DNA of 64,000 nt, from the NCBI GenBank assembly GCA_963932465.1, contig OZ010788.1:666956484-667020483 (forward strand), in the 5' to 3' direction. This document shows positions 46,776-57,310 of this stretch, piece by piece. Each line of letters starts with the position of its first letter. Position 1 is the stretch's first letter. The position numbers and the translations under genes were made by a program. Under the pieces are notes generated by a model, which saw only the letters and a list, made by a program, of their open reading frames with translations, had not been told where the DNA came from and ran no database searches. This DNA is from Maratus speciosus. Its lineage: Eukaryota; Arthropoda; Arachnida; Araneae; Salticidae.

Positions 46776-47859
46776 CCCTAGAACAGAAAAACTACTGGAA
46801 ATTTTATAATAATACAAGTTTTATAATAATATTTTACAACGGAATTTTAATTTAAAACTATTTAACTTATTTATTTAGCTTATTACTGTTTGTTGATATA
46901 TTTAGTTTATTTTAAAGAAATTTCTGGTTTGAATAAATATTTTGAATCAGATAGGCGGTGGAGTTGAATAAACCAAAAAATGGTATTAGAAATTTCTGGT
47001 ATGACTTCGGAATTTCTAAATAAAAAAGAAGGCCAAACGGGAAACACTGCGTAATACAAGCATGCAGCACACTATTCCAGTGAAAAAGAAATTGAAATAT
47101 ATTTTCAGGTAATTGAAATTGCAGTAGAATATCCGTGACAACAAACATTAGATTCTAAATACAGGAAGTTTTTTTTCCTCCTTAGCCACCGATACGTATA
47201 AGAAAAACACTACGAACTCCTCCAGCTTTATGATATCCCACGGGGTTGAGTTTCCAAGTGCTTCCCGTATTAGCATCTCTCTGTTTTTTCGAAGACTTAT
47301 ATAAGGCTGGTGTGAAGGGAATTACACTTCCGTAATATTAGCAGGAGTGTCAGCTTATTTTACTATCTGCTTTGCTTGTGAAAAATCGACTGACGACAAT
47401 GGGGAAACGTAAGGAAATTGCAAACACATAAAAAAGGAAAATATTTATCTATATTGTGTATATCATCGACGTTATCTACATATATTTAGATATGGATAAA
47501 TATTAAAAATTATAAATATAGCTATTAAACATTCGTTAGGCTATTTCTAATAATAAGGTGCCTAATGTCCTTATTTTTGAGCTTACCTTTGTTTTATTTA
47601 ATCTTAGGAGGGTAAACTTCGTTTAAAATTTTAATAAAAACTATAATACGCTTTCTATTTCTGATAGAATTGGCAAAAGTTGCAAATGTAATTGGGAATA
47701 TTATTATATTTTAACAAATAAGAACTATATTGCATTTTTTAATTGTGGTAACTTGGTAAAATCATAAAACTAGTTGGCAAATACTGAAATTTGACCTGGC
47801 AATTTAAGGTACTCTCCCCCCTCCCGATGAAAAAGTCTTAGCGATGGCCATGGTAACTA
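46776..47859. other. Unassigned stretch containing a promoter-like patch
   Basis: Apart from the TATA-containing segment described at 47298-47409, this is AT-rich sequence without recognisable features. A 78-codon minus-strand frame (46912-47148) is unsupported. Confidence 0.4.
47298..47409 (+). promoter_or_regulatory. Speculative core promoter and first-exon start
   Basis: TATATAAG at 47298-47305 is followed 94 bp later by ATGGGGAAAC at 47399-47408, directly abutting GTAAGG, a good 5' splice-site sequence. The 47160-47400 patch is less AT-rich than its surroundings. This is only a pattern match: no downstream exon can be recognised and TATA sequences are common in AT-rich DNA. It is reported because no other gene start in the window looks as plausible. 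Confidence 0.15.
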
Positions 47860-48399
47860 CTATGCTTAATTTCAAGTTGCTAGCCCCTGCAGTAGCACAA
47901 TAATCGCAATTTAGAAGGCTTTTTGCTCTTCCAACACCCAGGTGGAGTGGTAAGTGACACCGACATAAATTAGAGCCCATGTTAGAGCAAGCCTTTTCTC
48001 TTGCTCTAAAATTTCAGCATCAATTTCCAATCATTACTTTTGAAATTGGTTTGATACTTCCTGAGATTGCTTACAAATCGCAATTTAAAACGTTTTTAGA
48101 ACGCTTTTCGCGTATTTTCAGCACTTTTAAATTTCGAATTTTTTAGGAAATGTTCTTACAGATAACTTATATCTTATAATTGCCATGCCAAATTTCATGT
48201 TTCTAGGCCTTTCAGTAACAATCGCATTTTTAGACCGTTTTTTGCTCCTGCACCCCCTTTGAGTTAGTGGTGTCGACATAAGAACGGATACTAACACCAC
48301 TGATACCATTACTTTTGAAATCGGTACGGTAGTTCCAGCGACTGCCCCCTACAAATAAACAAAGAAACAAACTTTACTTCTTTATAATATTAGTATAGA
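47860..48399 (-). mobile_element. Helitron 5' part, same family as 11291-13996
   Basis: On the minus strand it starts TCTATACTAATATTATAAAG (5' end at 48399). It continues through the same unit as the 11.3-14 kb element (GGTACCG..TTTCAAAAGTAATGG, CACCCCCTTTG complement, GTTACTGAAAGGCCTAGAAA). Only about two units are present. I could not confirm a CTAGT end, so it is probably truncated or decayed at its 3' side near 47.8 kb. Confidence 0.75.
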
Positions 48400-48587
48400 T
48401 TAAACCTTCATTCGCGGGAAAGGTTATTTTTGCACTTTAGTGAGCTACTTTTTAAAAATTCAGATTGCTTGATTACCATAACTTTTTTTAAAGCGCATAA
48501 TTCGGCTCATTCTCGCATTATTTAACTCTAATTAAATAAAGTGACTATTTCTACTTCAAAAAAGTGATGGGAATTAAACAGTCTTAA

Positions 48588-48796
48588 CACATTCAGGACG
48601 GGTCGCGTGATTTGACGTTTTCGGGGATTGATGGAAGAAAATATTACTGGTACCGGAAATTTTGTAAGTATGAGTAAAGAAGGTGTAATCCAGGCATGCT
48701 TACTTCTGATTGGTTGTGAGCAGGTTTTAAATTCTAACGACATTTGTAAACGTAAATTTCCTGCTCCGTTTCGAAAAACAACTCGTCCTCAATGTC
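48588..48796. mobile_element. 209-bp TTAA MITE, CACATTCAGGACGGGT termini
   Basis: TTAA at 48584-48587 and 48797-48800. The left end CACATTCAGGACGGGT matches the inverted right end GACATTGAGGACGAGT at 13 of 16 positions. It contains TTACTGGTACCGGAAATTTT, the shared internal motif. A 64-codon frame that begins inside is an accident of the repeat. Confidence 0.72.
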
Positions 48797-48809
48797 TTAA
48801 TTTAAAAAC

Positions 48810-49198
48810 AATAACCAAATGAAATAGTTGCCCACGGTTAGAGAGTGATATTGAATTCCAATTAAAATACGAAATTTTTTTCGATATAAAATTTCTGGTA
48901 GCAATTGAATAAAAAAAAACAAAGATTGTTGGCTATGTTTTTGCGTATGAGCAAATGATTCATTGGAATTGTAAAACCATTCATTCTGTCCATAACTAAT
49001 ACACAGACTGGACATAAATACATTCTTTGAAGTGCGGCTTTCGTGCAAAACAGGATATTTTGAATGCGAAATTTCATATTCCCCTTTGCTGTTAGAATGC
49101 TATAGAATATGTATTCTATATCTCAATTTCATTCTCTTTTTTTTCTTCGTTTGTTTGTATAGTTTTTCCTAAGAACTTGCGTTTTAATTTTACTTAGC
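48810..49198. other. Unassigned stretch
   Basis: AAATTTCTGGTAGCAATTGAA near 48890 recalls the shared TTAA-MITE internal motif, so another decayed copy may be present. No termini could be found. Overlapping minus-strand frames of 71-83 codons have no recognisable domain. Confidence 0.35.
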
Positions 49199-49470
49199 TG
49201 CTCACGCCAGTGGAACTATACCGGAAAAAAAGGTAAAATTTTCTATGAACTGATCACGCGAAGTTCTCCACCAGAGATGTGGCACTCAGCGATAATTGCG
49301 GTAGTAGCATTACTAGGACGCTTTATAAGTGCCGGTAGTACACAAAAACAAAGTCCTAGAGACGCTTGGTAACCGTATTAGCTCATGCATAATGATCCGA
49401 AGAGGCGGGGAAAGTGACGAATGGCGTGCTGCAACTGACTGCTAAAGTATCTTCGACACGAAAGATTTTG
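49199..49470. other. GC-richer island of unknown origin
   Basis: This patch contains CG dinucleotides and phrases such as GAAGAGGCGGGGAAAGTGAC, contrasting with the AT-rich surroundings. A 31-codon frame from ATG 49276 (MWHSAIIAVVALLGRF at its start) is hydrophobic but too short to judge. It may be a decayed exon or an unrecognised repeat. I saw no second copy in the window. Confidence 0.25.
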
Positions 49471-49679
49471 TGGTAACTTTCTCGCCAATGGTTTGCTTTC
49501 TAAATTAATTGATGGTGTTAAAGACTCACGGTGCCATATTTTGATGGAAAAAACCTACAATTTTAGGAAGTTTGCATTCAGTAGAGGAAAACCTTCATTT
49601 GTGAATTGTTTTTCGTTGTAGGTAATTGAGACATCATCTTTATTAAAGCTGAATCTTCGTGAGAATTTAATGTATTGTA

Positions 49680-50423
49680 CAGACGTAGAAAAAAAAGTAA
49701 ACATCCCTTACTAACTCTGCAAAACATTATCGTAGAAGAATGTTACTGGTACCACACGATTAGTAATAAAGTCTACTTTTAAATGATGTATATACAATTT
49801 TCTTAGGCAGTGGCGCAGCCAGGGTGGTGGTTTTCAAGCTCAATATACCACTATTTTTATTCAGTTAACTTTGTAAATTTTACTTGTAGAATTTTTTTGA
49901 TTTAATTATACGAAACAAACCTTTAAGAAAAAAGTGGTATTCAGTGCTTGAAAACCCCCACCCTCGCTGCGCCACTGTCTTAGGGGCCCATATATATATT
50001 AAAACGAACCATAACTTTGATTTTTTTCAATAGCAGTACACAATTCTGACAGCATAAATGATCTCTAGACCCTTCAATTAGCCTAAAAACAAATGTTTAT
50101 GCAATTCCTACGATAAGTTTCCGAGAAATTAATTATTTTAAAACAAGTATATTTTATGGGCTGTATCCAAATTGGAGTTCGGTACTCGATTGTTGACCGA
50201 AAGTACTTGATCAAGGCACCTTAAGTGCCACTCAAGCAGTCATTGAAGACTACTAGATTACAGGATAGCATAAGAAATTTCAAAATATCTAGTCAATTCT
50301 ATCATAGAACCATCATTCTTAAACCATCATTTTGCCATTTTTTAAGCATAATTACAAAACTACTTGGAAGAAAAGTGTGAAATTTTGGATTTCCATAAAG
50401 CAGGATTTAATAAATCTAAATCC

Positions 50424-50470
<47 letters not shown>

Positions 50471-50960
50471 TAGGCTATAATTCACAATTTTTTCGAATAT
50501 TAATTTCGTAATTCATAATTCATATCATAAAATTATAAAAATTGCAAATTCAACGTATTTATGTTTGGGTATTTTAGTATTATTGCTACACAAAATGTTA
50601 GCATATTAGGAGTGTAATTTCAGAAGATATTAATAAAAATATGAAAATGTCATTTAACATTAGAAGAACTCAATTTTGAATGTTTATAATTCAAGAACTT
50701 ACCATTCAAATGACTTGAAATTTAGTGCCTAGGCATAGTTTGAACCGAAGATTTGAAATATCTTGTTAAAATTGGGTATTGGTATTGAAAAAAAATTAAG
50801 TTTGGGTTCATTTTGATATGTAGATGGCCCTCTAAGCAAATTTTATGTACATCATTTAAAAGTAAACTTTATTTCCAATCGTTCGGTACCAATAACTTTA
50901 TTCTACGATAATTTGTTGAGGGGCTGTAGTAGGGGTGTTTACTTTTTTTCCCCACGACTG
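49680..50960. mobile_element. Tc1-like element relic with ~120-bp inverted repeats
   Basis: The left arm (49680-49800) and right arm (50840-50960) are inverted copies, starting CAGACGTAGAAAAAAAAGTA and, inverted, CAGTCGTGGGGAAAAAAAGT. They share TTATCGTAGAA, TACTTTTAAATGATGTA and a TGGTACC block. TA flanks both sides (49678-49679, 50961-50962). Long inverted repeats starting CAGT.GTGG are Tc1-like. The interior lacks a recognisable transposase and contains a hAT MITE (49808-49977) and a 42-nt poly-A (50427-50468). Confidence 0.75.
49808..49977. mobile_element. 170-bp hAT MITE, CAGTGGCGCAGCC termini
   Basis: Termini CAGTGGCGCAGCCAGGGTGG and CCACCCTCGCTGCGCCACTG are inverted with few mismatches. 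Exact 7-bp flanks TCTTAGG at 49801-49807 and 49978-49984 are present. GTGGTTTTCAAGC / GCTTGAAAACC extend the inverted match inward. This terminus is widespread among hAT MITEs. It is nested inside the Tc1-like relic and is therefore younger. Confidence 0.9.
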
Positions 50961-51229
50961 TACTTTACATACAACGTTCATTTTAGATCAAGTTAGAGCA
51001 GATTTGTGCGTTGGCCATTTTTTGAACGCACGGTAATGTTTTACAAGTATTGTCAACAACACACTAATTTAAAAACCGTTTTGTAAACGAACGTAACACG
51101 AGATAACGATTTTGCAGCGTGTTTAAATAATTATGTCCGAGGATTGTGTTGTTTTCTAGACATTTTTTTTTTAATCCTTAGTTTGTGAATTGTTTTATTG
51201 TTAAAGGTAATTGAGACATCTTTATTATA

Positions 51230-51418
51230 CCTTTGAGGGGCAAGCAATAATGCTTCTGTAATATTGAATTCACACCGGAATAATCGAAAAATTTCATTTT
51301 TAAATAAAGAAAAGCAATTTTTCGGCATCCCCCCCCCCCCCCAAAGTTAAAACTATAAAATTCAATTAAAGGTTTCTGGTGCGAATCATGTTTAAATTAC
51401 GTGGGATCCCTCGAGAAG
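51230..51418 (+). mobile_element. TTAA MITE, CAAGCAAT family
   Basis: The left end ACCTTTGAGGGGCAAGC follows a decayed target; the right end ATCCCTCGAGAAG precedes TTAA 51419-51422. The body (ATTCACACCGGAAT.., GTTTCTGGTGCGAATC) matches the 37758 and 55216 copies, with a C14 tract at 51329-51342. The flanks match 49605-49666, which shows an uninterrupted ATTAAAGCTG and so an empty TTAA site. Confidence 0.75.
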
Positions 51419-51422
51419 TTAA

Positions 51423-51720
51423 AGCTGCAGCTTCGTGAGAATCCAATATATGGTATAGGGTGCTCCATCTGTTGGTTCGTTTTTGAACTATGAATATTTC
51501 ACGACTTATTTGTGTCAGCTGTCATGTGTCATGCATGTATGAACTGTCAAATGTATGCGTCGCGACTTTGGACTTAAATGTGACAACCGCGTACATACCA
51601 GCGCCTCTAGCGGACAGCGTTCATTTGCTGGCTCTCAATAATGAAAAAGATTGTCGGTGTAGCATATTGAAGCAGACGAACTGAGTATAACGGTGCCACA
51701 CATTACATAGCGCTACACAT
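51423..51720. other. GC-richer patch of unknown nature
   Basis: Less AT-rich sequence with AGCGCCTCTAGCGGACAGCG (about 51600) and a 64-codon frame (51490-51684) that is cysteine-containing but matches nothing I recognise. It may be part of an old transposon. No inverted partner was found. Confidence 0.25.
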
Positions 51721-52030
51721 TTCACGTCTTTATTTTCTTCTTCAAAAACCTATTTTGTTAAAAGTCCTTCTGTGTTCTATGTCCATGGGTTTATTTATTG
51801 CCCTTTGGTATGGTTTTTTAGTTTTATTTATTTATTTATTTTTTACTTGCCGAAAAAATAAAGAAATTGTCACAGAAATGAAGAAGTCGGAAATTATTCG
51901 TCAAACGTAGGAAATGAGGTGTATCGCTGCCATCGAAATACTCAAGGCCAGAGAACACGACTCGTGACGTCATCAATAATCGACCGACTTCTCACTAATG
52001 TTGGAATTCATGCCGGAAAATTTTGAACAG

Positions 52031-52271
52031 CAATTTTCTTTTATTTTATTTGTGAAATATCTATCATCTTATAAAAAAATAATACTATTTAAACTTATTG
52101 GTGAGAATTCGGAATCCCTAAATAAAAATTCAGCCAGATGCGCAATATCACAGTGTTGCCGCATCTGGATGATTTTTTATCTGGGGATTCCAAATTATCA
52201 CCAGTAAGTTTAAAAAGTTATTATTTTTATAAGATGATAGAAATTCCAGAAATAAAATAAAATAAAATTGC
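52031..52271. mobile_element. ~240-bp foldback element
   Basis: The arms are inverted around about 52150: CTATCATCTTATAAAAA (52061) pairs with TTTTTATAAGATGATAG (to 52240). Inward, ACTTATTGGTGAGAATTC pairs with AATTATCACCAGTAAGT, and CAGCCAGATGCG with GCATCTGGATG. The outer CAATTTTCTTTTATTTTATT also has its complement to 52271. It contains the CTGGTG..GAAT-type motif, and its inner arm resembles 40530-40580. Target duplication not defined. Confidence 0.7.
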
Positions 52272-53096
52272 TATCAAGTTATCAAGGATTAAAAATCAAG
52301 TACTTTCGGTTATGTACGTAGCTTTCATCAAAATTCAAGATTTAAACTTATGTTAAACTTAGGTTCAAACAAGGTTTTTATTTATTTTATTTATTTATTT
52401 ATTGAAATGCACACTACAGACGAATCCATTTACAGTGTTGCAAGAACATCATAAAAAATAATGAAAAACATACATATATATAAACATATAGAAATAAATC
52501 ACATACAACACGAATACAAACGCAAATTAAGAGATTAAAAGTTCAGAACATTTATCTTTAAAAGCAGTAAAGGACATATAAAAAATATCAAGATGCACAG
52601 AAAATTCATTAAATATTTTGTAAAATTTATATAAAGAAAAATTACTAACATAATTATATTTAAGAAAAGGTAAAATAAAAAATTGAGTACACCTGAGGGA
52701 TCTGCTCTGAACATTAAAAATTAATAGAATTAAGTATATCACTACAATCTATCATGTTAAAATCTTTAATCCTGATGAAGGCTAGGTACACATCCGAAAG
52801 TGCCTAATTTTTTTAACATCTTTTAAAATATTTTAATCATCTTTTAGGTAGTGAATCACATCATTGGTGTAATTTTACATTAAAACAAAACAAACCTATT
52901 CTACTCATAAATTTAGACCCTTTCGTATGTATATTTTTGCGTTTTGATGTTTGCTTTAAAAAAAACATTCCATGTACCACATCCCCGACCATATTCTTTA
53001 TCAGCAATTTTTATCATGACACTTGTATTATTTTGTATTTTATCTTATCCTAAGTCTGGATTTTCAAGCATTAAAGGATGCATAATTCCTAACATG

Positions 53097-53200
53097 TATT
53101 ATTATTATTATATATTATCATTATTATTACTATTATTATATATTACCATCATCATTATTATTATTACTATAATTATATATTATCATTCTTATTATTACTT
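53097..53200. repeat. ATT/TTA trinucleotide microsatellite
   Basis: An imperfect ATT/ATC-type microsatellite of about 100 bp. It creates an artificial 110-codon frame rich in Tyr and Ile. Confidence 0.9.
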
Positions 53201-53465
53201 TGGTTTATTTATTGCCCTTTTTTTATGTCTATGGTTATATGGCTTTTCCTTGGCGAAGAAATTGCCACAAAAATGAAAATTTGATCTACGATAACCAGGC
53301 TGTCATAAAAATAATCCATTTAGAACAAAACAAACTAGTTCATAATCGTAAAATTCATCTTAATAATATAATATTAAATTACACAAATGATACGATTCAC
53401 TACCTAAAAGATGATTAAAACAGATTAAAAGACTAAAAAATTGAAACAGATTAAAAATCAAGTAC

Positions 53466-53493
53466 TTTCGGCTCTGTACCTAGCCTTCATCAG
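53466..53493 (-). ncRNA. Hammerhead-like core motif
   Basis: On the minus strand CTGATGA is followed by A, then stem GGCT-AGGTACAG-AGCC (4 of 4 paired) and GAAA. This is the best preserved core in the window. The extra A between CTGATGA and the stem departs from the minimal consensus. Stems I and III are not evident, so self-cleavage is unproven. Confidence 0.35.
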
Positions 53494-53551
53494 GATTTAT
53501 GATTTAAACTGGTATTCAACTTAGGTTTAAAAAAGGTTTAAATCTTTAATC

Positions 53552-53579
53552 CTGATGAAGGCTAAGTACATAGTCGAAA
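53552..53579 (+). ncRNA. Hammerhead-like core motif
   Basis: CTGATGA, A, GGCT-AAGTACAT-AGTC, GAAA: the stem pairs at four positions including one G-U. It is inverted relative to the 53466-53493 core, only about 60 bp away. A weaker relative is at 52772-52799, where the stem is broken. Confidence 0.35.
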
Positions 53580-53879
53580 GTATTTGATTTTTTTTAACAA
53601 CTTTTAAAATGTTTTAATCATTTTTTAGGTCGTTAATCACATCATTTGTGTAATTTTATATTAAAACAAAACAAACCTATTCTACTCATAAATTTAGACC
53701 CTTTTGTACATATATTTTTGCGTTTTGATGTTTGCTTAAAAAAAAACTTTCTATACACCACATCCCACACCATATCCTTTATCAGCAATTTTTATCATGA
53801 CACTTGTATTATTTTGTTTTATCTTATCCTAAGTCTGGATTTTCAAGCATTATAAGATGCACAATTCCTTGCAGTCTTA

Positions 53880-54349
53880 AGCTGCACAAGCTTCGCAAGT
53901 GACCGGATAGTTGTAAAGTTGAGATACACGCCACCAAAAAAAAAAAAAAGTAATCCCGGTGGACTTCATAAGGCGGAGAAAAACTAAAGCTCTTTTACGG
54001 ACTTTGTATTGGGAAAAGAAAAAAAAAAAAAAACCTTCATTTTTTTTTCTTCTTGTGTTTTTCCCCCCAAAAAGACCTTTTAGTATAATTTCCATTTTAC
54101 TTTTTCTTTCCTTAACTTTTTCGCAACGCATTTCCTTTGATTCGGAAGTTCCTTGAATAAAAAGGTGACTTTCTTTAACACCACAATTTTTATACAGTTT
54201 TTTTTTTTTTTTTTTCTTGAGGATTTCGTCCCCCTCCCATCCAATCTAGTTTTGTGAATAAAAGTTTTTAGTCTCTGGATCCATTTTCTTGTTTGAAGAG
54301 TCGTCTTTTTTTTATTATTTTTTTTTCCTTTAAGGGAAATCAAGGGAAA

Positions 54350-54380
<31 letters not shown>

Positions 54381-55100
54381 CCACGTTCAGGATAAGTTCA
54401 GGAACTGCGTAATGCAGGACTTACGTCTTCTAGGAATGTTTGAAGACCTAATTAAAAGTAACTTGAAACTTTTTGCGGTTTATTTAAATATTATACAGTA
54501 TAAAAGAAAATGTTATTGAAATGTTAATATATAATTAGAATCAAATAAATAAAATAAAAAATATTGAGTTGAAATCGATTTCCATTGATTCTGAATAAAT
54601 CATTGAATTTCAAATGTATAGATTAACGAATAAAATGATTCTTCTTTGGTTTCCTTAGCTTTTGGGGATATTGTTAACCCTTGGTGGTCGAGCGTCGGCA
54701 AACAGCCGCCCAAACATTATATGTATAATTCCGCCCAAACTTTATATGCATGATTTTATTTTTATATTCTACTTGCACCACTATATTTTAAAACTACACT
54801 TTTTACTAGATTTCTCTTGCATATGTTGTCAAAGAGGAAGTAAAAATACTTCTTTTAAAAAGTGGTGCTAACCGAATAAATTCGTCTAAACGATTTTTGT
54901 TTCTTATGAATGATCATAAACTTAATGAAAAGTATTTTGAACATGTTTGTAGTTTAAAACATTCTAGTAGAAAACATTATTATCTTAATGTTAGATTAAA
55001 ATAAAAAAGATGCTGAATTGAAATAGATTTATCTGTTTTTTTAATTGACTGTTGAGTTTGATAAGTATAGGTTAATGAACTAGTCTATATTTTTGCTACA
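53880..55100. other. Poly-T-rich and AT-rich sequence, one TTAA end
   Basis: Long T runs lie at about 54199-54217 and 54352-54380, with A runs at about 53935-53950 and 54017-54033. At 54674 TTAACCCTTGGTGGTCGAGCG looks like a TTAA-element end. The following TTATTTTTATATTC..TTGCACCACTATATTTTAAA matches the ~270-bp repeat of the first 3 kb. No right end was found. Frames here are low-complexity. Confidence 0.45.
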
Positions 55101-55102
55101 AG

Positions 55103-55461
55103 CAGAGTTGCCAAGTCTCCGGCTTTTTACACATCACAATTATCTTTGAGAAAATACTGTTTTTTTTAAATAGCCTAAGTGTTCCGATTGAATAAAAGAA
55201 CATTTTCTGTATTAACTCTTTGAGGGACAAGCAATTACGTTTGTAAAATGCTGAATTCCCACCGGAATCCTTGAAAATTTCCATTTCAAAATACGTAAAA
55301 GCAATGTTACGTCTTTTTTCCACCAAATTTAGAAAAGTAAAATTTAATAAAATTTTTCTGGTGTAAAACTTCATTAATCGTAGGTGGTATATAATATATA
55401 CCGGTGCCCTTCAAGGGGTTAAAATAATGGTACCCAAAAATCCGGAGACTTGGCAGATCTG
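55103..55461. mobile_element. hAT-like foldback MITE, TGCCAAGTCTCCGG termini
   Basis: The left end CAGAGTTGCCAAGTCTCCGG and right end, inverted, CAGATCTGCCAAGTCTCCGG match closely. Flanks TACAAG / TATAAG may be remnants of a duplication. Most of the interior is the TTAA MITE at 55216-55418; without it the element is only about 150 bp. Confidence 0.7.
55216..55418 (+). mobile_element. 203-bp TTAA MITE, CAAGCAAT family
   Basis: TTAA at 55212-55215 and 55419-55422; ends CTCTTTGAGGGACAAGC and CCGGTGCCCTTCAAGGGG. The right part TAGGTGGTATATAATATATA matches the inner part of the 37.7-38.1 kb dimer, so this is a good single-unit reference for that dimer. Nested in the hAT-like MITE 55103-55461. Confidence 0.85.
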
Positions 55462-55544
55462 TATAAGTATTTCTCAAGAGTAATATTCATTTTATGTAAT
55501 CGCAGAAATTTTTTTATTATGTAGGCCGATGTGCGTAGGTGTTA

Positions 55545-55590
55545 CATGTTTATATAATTACGAACGCACATAATAATAGTGCCAAGAATT
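55545..55590 (-). mobile_element. End fragment of the AGGTGCGTTCGTA element
   Basis: On the minus strand TGTGCGTTCGTAATTATATA matches the left terminus of 29767-30310. Only about 25-40 bp are recognisable. Confidence 0.4.
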
Positions 55591-55837
55591 ACATTGAAAT
55601 AGGTTTGACAATTGTTAGTGCACACATAGTACAAATATACATACAGACATAACAGACAAAAACAGAAGACATTTTTGCAAATCGATGAATCTTTAAACTT
55701 TTCAAGTGGTGTCAAAATAAAAAATGAAACTTTACATAAGAGCAATAAAATAATTATTGGTTGTGATATAAATTAAGCACAAAATGATTGTATCGTTACA
55801 CAAAAGATATATAACATCAGAGGACATATCAAAAGAA

Positions 55838-56500
55838 GACCGACGATCGTATGAAAATTCCAGTACCTTTCAATTGAATGAAATAGAAAAACAGATGAAT
55901 CTTCAGATAAGAGTAACAAATAGCTATGACGATCGCTAAATTAAATGACACTTCGAGACAAGTGTAGCACAAAACACTTGAATCACTACAGAAGATCAAC
56001 AAGAGTTAAAATATCACAAACAGATCGTTGCATTTAAAAAAAATTCCGATGTCTGTCAATTAAATAAAATAAAAAATCAGTTTAACCTTTAGATAAAAGT
56101 AACAAATCAATTATGATGACCCCTAAACACAAAATACTTGAACCGCTACAGAAGATCAATAAGAATTAAAATATTAAAAACAGATCGTTGCATTAAACAA
56201 AATTTCTATGTATGTCAATTAAATGAAAAGAAATCAGTTAAATCTTTCATAAAAGTAACAAATCAACTATGATTATCCCTAAACAAAAAGCACTTGAATC
56301 GCTACAGAAGATCAACAAGAGTTAAAATATCAAAAACAGATCGTTGCATTAAAAAAAAAAAAAGCGATGCCTGTCAATTAAATGAAAATAAATCAGTTGA
56401 ATCTTTAGATAAACGTAACAAATCAATTACGATGATCCCTAAATGCAACTCAACTTGTGAGATAAATGAAACACAAAGCTATTATATCATTTGACATAAA
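55838..56500. repeat. ~158-bp tandem repeat, about four copies
   Basis: CTACAGAAGATCAAYAAGA recurs at about 55986, 56146 and 56302 (spacings about 160 and 156). TCTGTCAATTAAATRAAA and AGTAACAAATCAAYTATGAT-like phrases recur in step. A more diverged unit precedes them at about 55838-55975. The 66-codon frame at 56294-56494 is an effect of the repeat. Confidence 0.75.
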
Positions 56501-57004
56501 AGAACAAAATGGAGGATACATAAAAAACAAAAAAACAAATCGGTAAATCTTTTTAAAAAATCTATTACCGGTGAAACAAATGAAATTCGAAATAAATGAA
56601 GCATAAAACAAGAGCGGAAAACGAGTATTACTATTTAATGAATTTCACTATATCAGAGAGATGCAATGTACAGATATAACCTAGAACGCAAACCAATTAA
56701 ATAAATACACAAAAGAAACAAAACGAAAAATATACACAAAAAACGAATCGGTGAATCTTAGGAAACAAATCTATTACCATTGAGTCAAATGAAACACAAA
56801 ACAATTGAAGCATGAAAACGAAAACAAGAACAAATAAAAAGATTATCATTATTAACTGAATTTCAGCTTATAAAACAAATACCATACAAACCGATTGGGC
56901 AAGAGCAAAAGAGCAACCAAACAGAAAAAAAATCGAAAAAAAAAAAAGATGAATAAGCGAAATGACAACCACAAGATGATTGTCACAAATCCTTCTGATA
57001 TCTG
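56501..57004. other. A-rich diverged sequence
   Basis: Contains further decayed phrases related to the 158-bp unit (e.g. AATCGGTGAATCTTAGGAAA near 56744) but no clear period. No gene. Confidence 0.4.
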
Positions 57005-57310
57005 TGACAGCAATGACTTGACAGATTTTTAATTGAATGATGAATCGATCCAATGCGACAGGAGCGGATGATTGCTATGAAAATAGTTTTTTGAAACGAG
57101 GATAGTTTTAATTTGAAGTAAGACAGTAGTTTCATCATAAAAATGAAAAACAGGACATAAATATAAATGATAACATAGATATGATTCCAGCAATGCCTGT
57201 TTTGTAACTAAAAAAAAAATAATCGATCAGTAAGCAATGGCATATCGGCATAATGTACAATGTCATTTGAAAAAGATCCTGATTTTTTTTAAATTATCAT
57301 TATTATTTAA

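Larger units (their letters stand above)
52298..53870. mobile_element. Penelope-like repeat units with hammerhead-like cores
   Basis: Two direct copies of a ~300-bp segment lie at 52780-53095 and 53560-53870 (TAATCACATCATTTGTGTAATT, TATTCTACTCATAAATTTAG, ATCCTAAGTCTGGATTTTC). A shorter inverted copy of its start lies at 53320-53420. Each unit is preceded by hammerhead-like cores in inverted pairs: minus at 52304-52330 (decayed), plus at 52772-52799, minus at 53466-53493 and plus at 53552-53579. Insertion of about 380 bp (52376-52755) splits the first pair. No reverse transcriptase is seen. Penelope-like elements are known for pseudo-LTRs, tandem or inverted joins and hammerhead motifs. Confidence 0.5.

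Noticed and set aside
52944..53276. 110-codon plus-strand frame, the longest in the window
   Set aside because: It crosses an ATT/TTA microsatellite that yields runs of Tyr, Leu and Ile, and lies inside a repeated Penelope-like segment.
53877..54343. Lys- and Phe-rich frames on both strands
   Set aside because: They are produced by poly-A and poly-T runs.
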